DNA of 55,288 nt from Anaerolineae bacterium (GTDB lineage Bacteria > Chloroflexota > Anaerolineae > Promineifilales > Promineifilaceae), in NCBI GenBank assembly GCA_028277515.1, contig JANQGC010000118.1:1-55288 (forward strand), read 5' to 3'. The notes beneath the pieces are model-generated. The model saw only the letters and a list, made by a program, of their open reading frames with translations, did no database searches and had not been told where the DNA came from. Below, one piece after another: positions 1 through 7,099 of this stretch (its first letter is position 1; every line of letters begins with the position of its first letter). The translations under genes were made by a program, and so were the position numbers.

Positions 1-468
1 CCCTTAGGGGCGACACCGCCGGCGGTTAAGGCTTATGAAACCCAACAAGCTATTCGCGATGGGGCAACAGAGATTGATATGGTGATCAATGTCGGTGCAC
101 TCAAATCAGGCGATTATAAAGCGTTGTTCGAGGATATCGGGACCGTGGTGCGCTCTGCCCATGCCGGAAATGCCATCGTGAAGGTCATTATTGAAGCGGC
201 ATTGTTGACGGATGAAGAAAAGGTTATTGCCTGCCAATTGTCAAAGGCGGCTGGCGCAGATTTTGTGAAAACTTCTACCGGGTTTGGTCCCGGTGGGGCA
301 ACCGTTGCCGATGTGACCTTAATGCGCCGCGTTGTTGGCGCTAATATTGGCGTGAAAGCGGCGGGTGGGGTACGCTCTTATTCCGATGCTCAAGAAATGA
401 TCGCAGCCGGAGCGACGCGGATTGGCGCCAGCGCCGGGGTGTCGATCGTAGGCGAGGCAAGGAGTTGA
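1..468 (+). CDS. deoC: Deoxyribose-phosphate aldolase, 5' end cut by window edge
   Basis: Class I aldolase that cleaves 2-deoxyribose-5-phosphate to acetaldehyde and glyceraldehyde-3-phosphate. The reading frame is open from base 1, so the N-terminus lies outside the window; about 155 C-terminal codons are present. Seen: [15 protein letters not shown] near the beginning (the conserved Asp region of the proton relay), the Schiff-base lysine in [13 protein letters not shown] (Lys codon 268-270) and the second conserved lysine in GVKAAGGVR (355-357). All key residues in the visible part are intact. It is followed 1 nt later by a zinc-finger gene and then BMC shell genes on the same strand, so it is probably the signature enzyme of an SPU-type microcompartment rather than a stand-alone salvage enzyme. 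Any N-terminal encapsulation peptide would be upstream of the window. Confidence 0.93.
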   Translation, partial: PLGATPPAVKAYETQQAIRDGATEIDMVINVGALKSGDYKALFEDIGTVVRSAHAGNAIVKVIIEAALLTDEEKVIACQLSKAAGADFVKTSTGFGPGGATVADVTLMRRVVGANIGVKAAGGVRSYSDAQEMIAAGATRIGASAGVSIVGEARS

Positions 469-469
469 T

Positions 470-745
470 ATGTCTAATGACAAATGTGAGGAATGCCAGA
501 TCGGCCGGTGTAAGCCGATTACGATGACCTACATGCGCAAAGCAGGCAGACATATGATTTTGCTGCCGGACGCGCCTGCCACTCGCTGTGATATGTGTGG
601 AGAAGTCAAATTTGATTCCGGTTTTTTACTTACCATGCAGGTTTTGCTGGAAAAAATGACCGAGAACAGGAGCAAAGGCGAACCAAAGAAAAAGAAAATC
701 AATGACCGGCAGCAGGATTGGACACCGGCAAGAAGAGGTGGTTAA
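470..745 (+). CDS. YgiT-type (MqsA-N-like) zinc-finger protein in BMC locus
   Basis: Small protein of 91 aa. Seen: a Cys pair at residues 7 and 10 (CEEC), a further Cys at 14, and a second pair at 40 and 43 (CDMCGE). The spacing and the intervening beta-rich stretch resemble the YgiT/MqsA N-terminal zinc-ribbon fold, followed by a helix ([12 protein letters not shown]) and a basic tail (KKKK). The start is supported by AGGAG at 458-462, 7 nt before ATG. It lies 1 nt after deoC and 2 nt before a shell gene, so it is co-transcribed with the BMC locus. No HTH domain follows the zinc finger, unlike full MqsA. A structural, chaperone or regulatory role in the compartment is possible but unproven. 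Confidence 0.7.
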   Translation: MSNDKCEECQIGRCKPITMTYMRKAGRHMILLPDAPATRCDMCGEVKFDSGFLLTMQVLLEKMTENRSKGEPKKKKINDRQQDWTPARRGG

Positions 746-747
746 CG

Positions 748-1389
748 GTGACAGTTGATCTTCGTAGTTATGTATTTTTAGATAGTCTTCAGCCCCAGCA
801 TGCAGCTTTTTTAGGCACCGTTGCCCGGGGCTTTTTGCCGCTGCCGGGAGATGCGTCATTGTGGATAGAGATTTCACCCGGAATTGAAATTAATCGTATC
901 ACCGATGTTGCTTTAAAGGCCACGGATGTTCGGCCGGGTATGCAGATTGTAGAACGTCTTTACGGATTGTTGGAAGTTCATTCGAGCAGCCAGGCCAGTG
1001 TGCGCGCTGCCGGAGCAGCCATTCTGGAGGCATTAGAATTAACAGAGCAAGATCGGCTCAAGCCCAGGGTCGTTTCCAGCCAGATTATCCGCCATATTGA
1101 CCCTCACCAGGTGCAGTTGATTAACCGCATGCGCCACGGGCATATGATTTTGGCCGGGCAGACGCTTTATGTGATGGAGGTTCAACCGGCCGCTTATGCA
1201 GCCCTGGCTGCCAATGAAGCCGAAAAAAGGGCTGCTCTCAACATTTTAGAGGTGCGCGCTTTTGGCAGCTTCGGCCGTGTCTACTTAGGCGGCGAAGAAA
1301 GAGATATTATGGCCGGGTATCAGGCTGCAATTGACGCCATTGAGAGTGTGAGCGGACAAGTACCTGAAGAAGTTAAAAAAAGCGAATAA
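748..1389 (+). CDS. BMC-T shell protein (tandem BMC domains, Haliangium BMC-T2/T3-like)
   Basis: 213-aa shell protein with two consecutive BMC folds: roughly residues 15-95 (containing [24 protein letters not shown]) and 125-205 ([21 protein letters not shown], then [17 protein letters not shown]). Such proteins form pseudohexameric trimers in the compartment facet. From memory of the family, the sequence resembles the H. ochraceum trimers that stack face to face and carry gated pores. An in-frame TTG at 718 would overlap the upstream gene. I chose GTG 748 because a purine-rich GAGGTGG lies 6-7 nt upstream and the protein then begins [12 protein letters not shown], as expected for the family. 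It begins 2 nt after the zinc-finger gene stop. Confidence 0.88.
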   Translation: MTVDLRSYVFLDSLQPQHAAFLGTVARGFLPLPGDASLWIEISPGIEINRITDVALKATDVRPGMQIVERLYGLLEVHSSSQASVRAAGAAILEALELTEQDRLKPRVVSSQIIRHIDPHQVQLINRMRHGHMILAGQTLYVMEVQPAAYAALAANEAEKRAALNILEVRAFGSFGRVYLGGEERDIMAGYQAAIDAIESVSGQVPEEVKKSE

Positions 1390-1402
1390 GTAGGAGACAA
1401 TT

Positions 1403-1696
1403 ATGACAGAAGCATTGGGTATGATTGAATGTCGCAGTTATGCCGCGATGGTAGAAGCCTCAGACGCGATGGTCAAGGCGGCGCGCGTAGAACTGGTGGC
1501 TTATGAAAAAACCGGTGGCGGGTTTGTCACCGCCATCGTGCGTGGTGATGTGGCGGCCGTAAAGGCGGCCGTTGAGGCAGGCGTTCGCGGTGCAGAGAAA
1601 GTCGGCGATGTCGTCGCTGTCCATGTCATCCCGCGTCCCCATGCCAATGTGGACAGCACACTGCCCCTGGGCCGCACGCCGGAAGCAGAATCTTAA
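1403..1696 (+). CDS. BMC-H hexameric shell protein (PduA/EutM-like)
   Basis: 97-aa single-domain BMC protein, the main facet tile of the shell. Seen: [20 protein letters not shown] at the N-terminus, the canonical pore-loop segment [20 protein letters not shown] and the C-terminal [15 protein letters not shown]. Length and motifs are standard for PduA/EutM/HO-BMC-H. The three glycines in the pore loop (KTGGG) suggest a narrow polar pore. AGGAG lies about 9 nt upstream of ATG 1403. It sits in the middle of the shell operon, 13 nt after the BMC-T gene. The relatedness to the H. ochraceum BMC-H, including the C-terminal LPLGRTP, is recalled rather than searched. Confidence 0.96.
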   Translation: MTEALGMIECRSYAAMVEASDAMVKAARVELVAYEKTGGGFVTAIVRGDVAAVKAAVEAGVRGAEKVGDVVAVHVIPRPHANVDSTLPLGRTPEAES

Positions 1697-1715
1697 TAAT
1701 TTTATAACATTCACC

Positions 1716-2006
1716 ATGCTTCTAGGTAAAATTGTCGGCACATTGGTGTCCACCCGCAAAGAACCATCTTTGGATGGCTTGAAGTTCCTGGTTGTGCAAC
1801 GCCTGGACATCGAGAATGAACACGACGCCGGATACGTCGTTGCCGCTGATGCTGTCGGGGCGGGAGTGGGAGAGGTTGTTCTTTATGCAACCGGCAGTTC
1901 AGCCCGGCAAACTGTGCTCACCGATAAGCGCCCTTGCGATGCGGTGATCTTGGCCATCGTTGACACCTGGGAGGTGGATGGCCAGGAAAAGTACCGTAAG
2001 AATTAG
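1716..2006 (+). CDS. BMC-P pentameric vertex protein 1 (EutN/CcmL family)
   Basis: 96-aa EutN/CcmL-family protein that closes the icosahedral vertices of the shell. Seen: [19 protein letters not shown] at the N-terminus, the family core [20 protein letters not shown] with SSARQT, and [10 protein letters not shown] near the C-terminus. An upstream in-frame extension to 1572 would overlap the BMC-H gene almost completely. ATG 1716 gives the family start, although no good Shine-Dalgarno sequence precedes it, so translation may be coupled to the BMC-H gene ending 19 nt upstream. It is one of three BMC-P paralogues in this locus. Confidence 0.94.
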   Translation: MLLGKIVGTLVSTRKEPSLDGLKFLVVQRLDIENEHDAGYVVAADAVGAGVGEVVLYATGSSARQTVLTDKRPCDAVILAIVDTWEVDGQEKYRKN

Positions 2007-2008
2007 CG

Positions 2009-3484
2009 ATGCAAGATCAAGAAATTCAGGCCATTATTGATCGCGTGATGCGTGAAGTTGGCCGGCGACCGGAATCCGGAGACCCACCTCAAAAATCCAT
2101 CTTGGATAATGCCGGTTCTTATGGTAATGCGCTGCCATTGCCTAATGTGTCCAATGGACAAGATGGTGTCTATCCCACCCTGGATGAGGCTGTTGCTGCG
2201 GCACAAACCGCGTTTCGCCGTTTGAACGCCCTGCCGCTGGCTATTCGCGAAGATATGGTTGCCCATATGCGCCGGGCGGCTCGCGAAAACAGCATGCTTC
2301 TGGCTGAAATAGCCCAGAGCGAAACGGGGATGGGGCGTGTAGAAGATAAAAATCTTAAAAATATCCTCAATGCCAACAAAGCCCCGGGAACTGAGGCGCT
2401 GCCTAGTGAATCCTGGACGGGTGACGGCGGTTTAACCTTGACCGAATATGCGCCTTATGGGGTAATCGGCTCTCTGACGCCGAGCACCAATCCAACAAGT
2501 ACGGTCATCTGCAATGCAATCTCCATGGTGGCTGCTGGCAATGCGGCCGTCTTCAATGCTCACCCCAGCGCCAAAAGTGCATCCAACACAACCGTGCAGA
2601 TCTTGAACCGGGCGATTATGAAGGCGGGTGGCCCGCCTGACCTTTTAACCTGCGTGGCCGAGCCGACCATCGAGTCCGCCCAGGCCCTGATGGTTCATAA
2701 GGGTGTGCGTTTGCTGGTGGTGACCGGTGGCGTGGGGGTCGTTCGAGCCGCCATGAAAAGTGGCAAACGTGCCGTCTGTGCCGGGCCAGGCAATCCACCT
2801 GTTGTCGTTGATGAAACGGCCGATTTAGAACAGGCCGGCCGTGACATCGTCATAGGCGGTTCCTTCGATAACAATATTGTCTGTACAACCGAAAAAGAAA
2901 CCTTCGCCGTATCGGACATTACCGACCAACTCATGCAAGTGATGACTCATAACGGCGCGCTAAAACTCAACAAATGGCAGTTTGACCGGCTTTGGCGAGC
3001 GGTCATCGTCAAGGATCGCGGCCCGCGTAAATATGCGGATATGAACAAGGCATTTATTGGCAAGAACGCCTCGATTTTATTAGCTGAAATTGGTATTTCC
3101 GCCGGTCCCGAAGTGCGCCAAATTGTAGCCGAAGTGGATGCTGAGCACCCCGCCGTATGGTCTGAGCAGATGATGCCCATCATGCCCATAGTGCGTGTTG
3201 CCAATGCCGATGAAGGCATCGATCTGGCCATCGAAGCGGAGCATGGATTCCGGCACACAGCAGTGATGCATTCCAAGAACCTGGACAATCTCAGCCGTAT
3301 GGCGCGAGAGATGGATTGCAGTATTTTTGTCAAGAATGGTCCTAATCTGGCCGGCCTCGGATATGGTGGCGAAGGATTTTGTTCATTTACCATTGCCAGC
3401 CCCACCGGAGAAGGACTCACCGGTCCCATCAGCTTCAGCCGGCGCAGGCGCTGTACGCTTGTTGATTCATTCCGCATTGTCTGA
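2009..3484 (+). CDS. CoA-acylating aldehyde dehydrogenase (PduP/EutE-like), BMC cargo
   Basis: 491-aa enzyme expected to convert acetaldehyde from DeoC, with CoA and NAD+, to acetyl-CoA inside the compartment. Seen: catalytic Cys292 in NNIVCTTEKETFAV, the nucleotide-binding region GSLTPSTNPTSTVICNAISM, the VVTGGVGVVRAAMKSGK segment and GPGNPPVVVDETADLEQA. The N-terminal 15 residues (QEIQAIIDRVMREVGRR) form a short amphipathic helix separated by a Pro/Gly-rich linker, the usual form of a BMC encapsulation peptide. It begins 2 nt after the BMC-P1 stop. Length is normal for the PduP family. The C-terminus ends in an Arg-rich stretch, SFSRRRRCT. Confidence 0.93.
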   Translation: MQDQEIQAIIDRVMREVGRRPESGDPPQKSILDNAGSYGNALPLPNVSNGQDGVYPTLDEAVAAAQTAFRRLNALPLAIREDMVAHMRRAARENSMLLAEIAQSETGMGRVEDKNLKNILNANKAPGTEALPSESWTGDGGLTLTEYAPYGVIGSLTPSTNPTSTVICNAISMVAAGNAAVFNAHPSAKSASNTTVQILNRAIMKAGGPPDLLTCVAEPTIESAQALMVHKGVRLLVVTGGVGVVRAAMKSGKRAVCAGPGNPPVVVDETADLEQAGRDIVIGGSFDNNIVCTTEKETFAVSDITDQLMQVMTHNGALKLNKWQFDRLWRAVIVKDRGPRKYADMNKAFIGKNASILLAEIGISAGPEVRQIVAEVDAEHPAVWSEQMMPIMPIVRVANADEGIDLAIEAEHGFRHTAVMHSKNLDNLSRMAREMDCSIFVKNGPNLAGLGYGGEGFCSFTIASPTGEGLTGPISFSRRRRCTLVDSFRIV

Positions 3485-3491
3485 CATCTTC

Positions 3492-4079
3492 ATGTTTGAA
3501 CCAGCCATCGCTCTCCTGGAATTTAGCAGCATCGCTGTAGGAATAGAAGCCGGGGATGCAATGGTGAAGCGCGCACCTGTGGAGCGTATTCTTTCCGGTA
3601 CCGTCCAACCCGGCCACTATCTCATTCTGGTTTCCGGCCAGGTTGCCGAGGTTGAAGAGGCGGTGAGTGCCGGGGAGGAGACAGGCGGCAACGAGCTGCG
3701 CGATACGCTCTATCTGTCCAATGTTCACCCGGCCGTTGTTACGGCTCTGAGCGGCGATCTGCAAATCCGTGCGGCCGATTGCCTGGGAATTGTGGAAACC
3801 CACACCGTCGCTTCTGCCATTCATGCGGCCGATGCCGGCGTGAAGGGAGCGGAGGTTCAACTGCTACAAATGCGTTTGGCCGATGGCCTGGGAGGAAAAG
3901 GACTGGTTTTATTCACCGGGGTTGTCGCTGATGTTGAGGCAGCAGTAGAGATTGGTGCCGCCGAGGCTCAACAACAATTGCTGCGCCAGGTCATTATCGC
4001 CCAATTGCATGATGAAATGTGGCCAAATGTCAATGCCCAGGGTCGTTTTGGCCATCATTTTGATTGGGGAGCTTTTTAG
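3492..4079 (+). CDS. PduT-like BMC-T shell protein without the Fe-S cysteine
   Basis: 195-aa protein with two BMC domains (about residues 5-88 and 97-180). Seen: IALLEFSSIAVGIEAGDAMVKRA in domain 1 and CLGIVETHTVASAIHAADAGVKGA in domain 2, ending in IIAQLHDEMW, the same architecture as PduT and H. ochraceum BMC-T1. PduT carries a Cys in its TICPGK loop that holds a [4Fe-4S] cluster at the trimer axis; here the loop reads TVQPGH with Gln39, so no cluster is expected. An upstream in-frame start at 3327 would overlap the dehydrogenase by more than 150 nt. ATG 3492, 7 nt after the dehydrogenase stop, gives the family N-terminus. Confidence 0.9.
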   Translation: MFEPAIALLEFSSIAVGIEAGDAMVKRAPVERILSGTVQPGHYLILVSGQVAEVEEAVSAGEETGGNELRDTLYLSNVHPAVVTALSGDLQIRAADCLGIVETHTVASAIHAADAGVKGAEVQLLQMRLADGLGGKGLVLFTGVVADVEAAVEIGAAEAQQQLLRQVIIAQLHDEMWPNVNAQGRFGHHFDWGAF

Positions 4080-4081
4080 AG

Positions 4082-4348
4082 ATGCAGTTGGCGCGTGTGC
4101 TGGGTACGGTTGTGGCGACCACCAAATATGAGGGTTTGCAGGGGATTAAGTTCCTTATTGTTCAGCCCTTAAGTAAAAGCCAGGAAAATAAGGGCAAGCC
4201 GGTTGTTGCTGCTGATGCCACGGAACAGGCCGGACCCGGCGAACTGGTGTTTATTGTGGGCAGCCGGGAGGCAGCGCAGGCCATGCCTATTCCCTTTGTG
4301 CCGGTCGATCATGCCATCGTGGGCATCGTGGACGACGTTGAGAGTTAG
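4082..4348 (+). CDS. BMC-P pentameric vertex protein 2 (EutN/CcmL family)
   Basis: 88-aa EutN/CcmL-family protein. Seen: MQLARVLGTVVATTKYEGLQ at the N-terminus, VVAADATEQAGPGELVFIVGS in the core and DHAIVGIVDDVE at the C-terminus. It starts 2 nt after the PduT-like gene stop. An alternative in-frame TTG at 4064 would add six residues but overlap the previous gene; ATG 4082 fits the family start. It differs clearly from BMC-P1 and BMC-P3, which suggests that vertex types are specialised rather than recently duplicated. Confidence 0.92.
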   Translation: MQLARVLGTVVATTKYEGLQGIKFLIVQPLSKSQENKGKPVVAADATEQAGPGELVFIVGSREAAQAMPIPFVPVDHAIVGIVDDVES

Positions 4349-4350
4349 CT

Positions 4351-4623
4351 GTGTATATTGGAAGGGTAAGCGGGACGGTTGTGGCCACGATTAAGCATGA
4401 GGCTTTTTTCGGCCGAAAACTTTTATTGGTCGATCGTCTGGATCTTGCTGGCAACGTAACCGGAGATTACGATATTTGCGTCGATGTGGTGCAGGCGGGA
4501 GCAGGCGACCGGGTATTGGTGATTGATGAGGGGAATGGAGCGCGCCAGATTCTCAACAGAGAGGTCGCCCCGGTACGAGCCGTCATTGTAGGTGTTGTAG
4601 ACGACGTGGATTTAACTGCTTAA
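4351..4623 (+). CDS. BMC-P pentameric vertex protein 3 (EutN/CcmL family)
   Basis: 90-aa EutN/CcmL-family protein starting at GTG 4351, 2 nt after the BMC-P2 stop. Seen: MYIGRVSGTVVATIKHEAFF at the N-terminus, DICVDVVQAGAGDRVLVIDEG in the core (Cys-Val-Asp replacing the usual AADA) and VRAVIVGVVDDVDL at the end. It is the last gene of the BMC run: the next gene is convergent on the opposite strand. No clear intrinsic terminator was found between them. Confidence 0.9.
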   Translation: MYIGRVSGTVVATIKHEAFFGRKLLLVDRLDLAGNVTGDYDICVDVVQAGAGDRVLVIDEGNGARQILNREVAPVRAVIVGVVDDVDLTA

Positions 4624-4655
4624 AAAATTCAAAAGCCAGGCTAATCCATACAAAA

Positions 4656-5030
4656 TCAAGCTAATTCTTCAATTTCGGCTAAATGGCCGACAACAAACGA
4701 TGGGTCGCGGTTCCACATTTCTTCTTCCACTTCATTCATCGGCACAGACAGGATTAATTTCCCTTCTTCTGCCTCGTATTCCTTAATGAAATCGGTTGGA
4801 ATGTAATAATGAGACCCCAGAATTGGGCTGCTCACCTGAAGATAAGCGGCATAGAGTTTGAGTTCAGGATTGATGTCATCCCGGCGTAAATGAATGCGCA
4901 AGGCGGGTCCCAGGTTGAAGCCGTCCAAGGTTTCTACGTCCGTGAATTTTTTTACGTTCTGGTCGCGCAGCATTTGCAACGCTTCTTCATTTAACGGACC
5001 GGGTTGTTTGTTAAGATTAGCTCCAAACAT
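4656..5030 (-). CDS. Conserved-looking hypothetical protein, 124 aa
   Basis: I do not recognise this protein. It is acidic (many Glu/Asp), with no signal peptide or membrane segment, so probably cytoplasmic. It alternates predicted strands (ALRIHLRRDD, LKLYAAYLQVSS, GKLILSVPM) and ends in a helix (VVGHLAEIEELA). The start is well supported by AAAGGAG 8 nt upstream of the ATG. It faces the BMC operon tail to tail and stands alone on its strand, so the BMC locus gives no functional hint. Confidence 0.65.
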   Translation of the reverse strand: MFGANLNKQPGPLNEEALQMLRDQNVKKFTDVETLDGFNLGPALRIHLRRDDINPELKLYAAYLQVSSPILGSHYYIPTDFIKEYEAEEGKLILSVPMNEVEEEMWNRDPSFVVGHLAEIEELA

Positions 5031-5201
5031 TCATAGTGCTCCTTTAGAAATGGTGCAATACATATTCAGGATCGACATTGACAGCAGATTCCTTCCATTT
5101 ATTAACCATCAAAATGTAGTATATCCTTTTCAGATTATTGTGGAAAGTATGAATTTGCTATGTGTCAGGCACTTCGCACCTGCAATCCAGTGCCATTCAT
5201 T
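5031..5201. other. Intergenic region with a palindromic repeat relative
   Basis: A 171-bp non-coding stretch between two minus-strand genes. Around 5162-5176 the sequence GTGTCAGGCACTT resembles the GTGACAGTCAC palindromes found elsewhere in this window, in the variant form common in many genomes. It lies just downstream of the 5202-5936 gene stop when read on the minus strand. No promoter could be defined with confidence. Confidence 0.35.
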
Positions 5202-5936
5202 TTAAGATTCAGTCGTCGGTTCCGGTGTGGGTTCTTCGGTCGGCTCCGGTGTGGTGGTGGGTGTCGGTGTTTCAGTTGGCTGAGGTTCGGCAACATTAAA
5301 AGTTACCGTACTGTTCTGGCTTAGGATTTCCTGGCTGTTGATCGCTGAGGCGGTGATTGTATAACTCCCTGGGACAGAGGGTACCCACGTTTCTCTTAAC
5401 GTTTCGGTTGAACCACCCTCAAAATCTTCCTGAAACGGTTCAGGGACGGAATTGATAGTGAACTGCACCTTGATCACTCCCCTGGGGTCGCTGGCCACGA
5501 TGACGATTTCCACCTGTTCATTGACAACCAGGTTTTGGCCGGCTTGAGGTTCGATGATCGACACGATAGGTCCTTGGGATTCAATGGTGCTAACGGCCGC
5601 ACTCACGGTTTCTAATTCTGATGCTTGCTCGGCCGAGACAGCTTCCAGCGTGGAATTGGCGTTGGCACTTTCCGAAAGTTGCCCTTCAAGATCAACATTT
5701 TCGAAGGCCGTGGTTGCATGTGAATTTTGCTCTGTTTCTAGCGTCGCCTGCAGAGCCTGTTCATTCAACTCCATTTCTGCCTGTTGGTTTTCGAGGGACT
5801 GAATGGTCTCTTCGGAAGTGGAAAGCTCTCCTTGTAATGTTTGTTGTCCTTGCAACAAAAACCAAACAGCGGCGGCAAGGACAAGGATAAACATGATTAA
5901 CAGGAGCGATATGGCGATGGATGCAGAGGATTTCAT
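5202..5936 (-). CDS. Membrane-anchored coiled-coil protein with Ig-like domain
   Basis: 244 aa. Seen in order: a short N-terminus, one transmembrane segment at about residues 7-29 (IAISLLLIMFILVLAAAVWF), a long Glu/Gln/Ser-rich coiled coil (about 30-118), an Ig/Big-like beta domain (about 120-215, starting GPIVSIIEPQAGQNLVVNEQ and containing GSYTITASAINSQ), and a Pro/Thr/Glu tail (TPTPTTTPEPTEEPTPEP). This arrangement suggests a protein held in the membrane by its N-terminus with its beta domain outside the cell. The repeat-rich tail may span the wall. No specific function can be assigned. It is transcribed away from the lipoprotein gene at 6253. Confidence 0.75.
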   Translation of the reverse strand: MKSSASIAISLLLIMFILVLAAAVWFLLQGQQTLQGELSTSEETIQSLENQQAEMELNEQALQATLETEQNSHATTAFENVDLEGQLSESANANSTLEAVSAEQASELETVSAAVSTIESQGPIVSIIEPQAGQNLVVNEQVEIVIVASDPRGVIKVQFTINSVPEPFQEDFEGGSTETLRETWVPSVPGSYTITASAINSQEILSQNSTVTFNVAEPQPTETPTPTTTPEPTEEPTPEPTTES

Positions 5937-6252
5937 ACGACTATTTCTAACCGGTCAACCGCTTTACTTGTATACCAGAAAATAGCACCAAATAGATATG
6001 ACGATTTATATTATTCTGCCTGGAATGCTACACGAGGTTAGATCGATGGTCAAATTGTGAGTCGGGGGACAAGGTAAGAATAAGCATCACGTAAGTAATT
6101 ATGATGAGCCTGTGGAATTGAAGGCAAAATTGATCAGCCGTATTAAAGGATTTCATAGGCTGTTTGATTGATTTCGATTTTAAGAAATGAAGGCCTGCCC
6201 GCATAATGCGCCAGGCGGAATTCATATACATCGTTCTTGTGAGGAAGGAATA
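5937..6252. other. Divergent intergenic region, 316 bp
   Basis: Lies between the divergent genes at 5202-5936 (-) and 6253-6981 (+), so promoters for both should be here. It is AT-rich. I see no hexamer pair with convincing -35 and -10 spacing and no structured RNA or repeat. The only clear signal is the ribosome binding site GAGGAAGG (6241-6248) of the lipoprotein gene. Confidence 0.5.
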
Positions 6253-6981
6253 ATGAAAAGAAAACAATACCCATTCATTTTGATTTTAACGATATTTGTG
6301 TTTTTAAGTTTGGCCTGTCGATTAAGCATGGAACTGCCCTGGGAAGCCGGTGGTGGGGATGTCCAGATTTCTCCTGAAGATGTTGCTGTAGCGGCGACTC
6401 GAGCCGCAGAAGCCGCAGCTACGGCGGGGGTATTGACGGACCAGGCCGGTGAGCTGGCCGCTACGGCCGTCTCACAAGGCAGTGATGCGTTGGCCACGGC
6501 GCAAATTTTACCAACACCCGATCTGAATACGACCGCCGGTGGAAGCAGCCTGGAACAGAAACTGGCTAATCTCCAACCGGATGCCAATGGCAACTTCAGT
6601 CTGGCCATCACCGATGCGGATTTGAACGAATTTGTAGCTGGGCAAACGGGCGGCGGCATTCGCACGGAAGGATTGGCTGTCGATAATGTGCAGATCAGCA
6701 TAAGCAGCGAAGCGGCCGAACTATCCGGTGATGTGCAGGAGCCGCTAGCCGTGCCTCTGACCGTGGAAATGCGGCCGACTGTTCAAAATGGACGGCTGTA
6801 CTTTGAAATCGTTTCAGCGACAGCAGGAATTTTCCCGGCCCCTGAATCCATGCTGAGTATCATAGAAGCAACCGCCAACAGTGAGCTAACCCAGGCCCTG
6901 GCCGGATTGCCGGACAATATGGTTATCCAGGATGTACAGTTAGGGGAAGGGGTGATTAATATCACAGGGCGACAGGAATAG
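6253..6981 (+). CDS. Secreted lipoprotein of unknown function
   Basis: 242 aa. Seen: basic N-terminus (MKRKQ), hydrophobic h-region and the lipobox LSLAC, giving a lipid-modified Cys at residue 21. An Ala/Thr-rich helical stretch (about 45-95) follows, then a mixed alpha/beta domain from about residue 105 (ITDADLNEFVAGQ, VDNVQISISSEAAELSG, NGRLYFEIVSATAG, and at the end GEGVINITG). The domain's alternating strands around a helix suggest a ligand- or lipid-binding fold, but I cannot name the family. The start at 6253 is fixed by GAGGAAGG 5-6 nt upstream; a longer in-frame ORF from 6187 lacks a signal sequence at its N-terminus. Confidence 0.72.
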   Translation: MKRKQYPFILILTIFVFLSLACRLSMELPWEAGGGDVQISPEDVAVAATRAAEAAATAGVLTDQAGELAATAVSQGSDALATAQILPTPDLNTTAGGSSLEQKLANLQPDANGNFSLAITDADLNEFVAGQTGGGIRTEGLAVDNVQISISSEAAELSGDVQEPLAVPLTVEMRPTVQNGRLYFEIVSATAGIFPAPESMLSIIEATANSELTQALAGLPDNMVIQDVQLGEGVINITGRQE

Positions 6982-7099
6982 GACATCTTTCATAAATGGA
7001 TGAACGCATCAGCAAAACAGAAAGTGGTGAAGCGCATTAGATAGGTTTTGACAGAAAAACGGCCGTATATTTCACTATATTACTTTTTGGGAAGGTGTT

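Noticed and set aside
1572..1715. 48-codon N-terminal extension of BMC-P1
   Set aside because: It lies out of frame within the BMC-H gene, and the family start is at 1716.
3327..3491. 55-codon N-terminal extension of the PduT-like protein
   Set aside because: It overlaps the aldehyde dehydrogenase coding sequence in another frame; the BMC domain begins at 3492.
7048..7081. Promoter for the HMG-CoA reductase operon (TTGACA with TATATT)
   Set aside because: The two hexamers are 12 or 22 nt apart, not 16-18, so it is not reported as a promoter.
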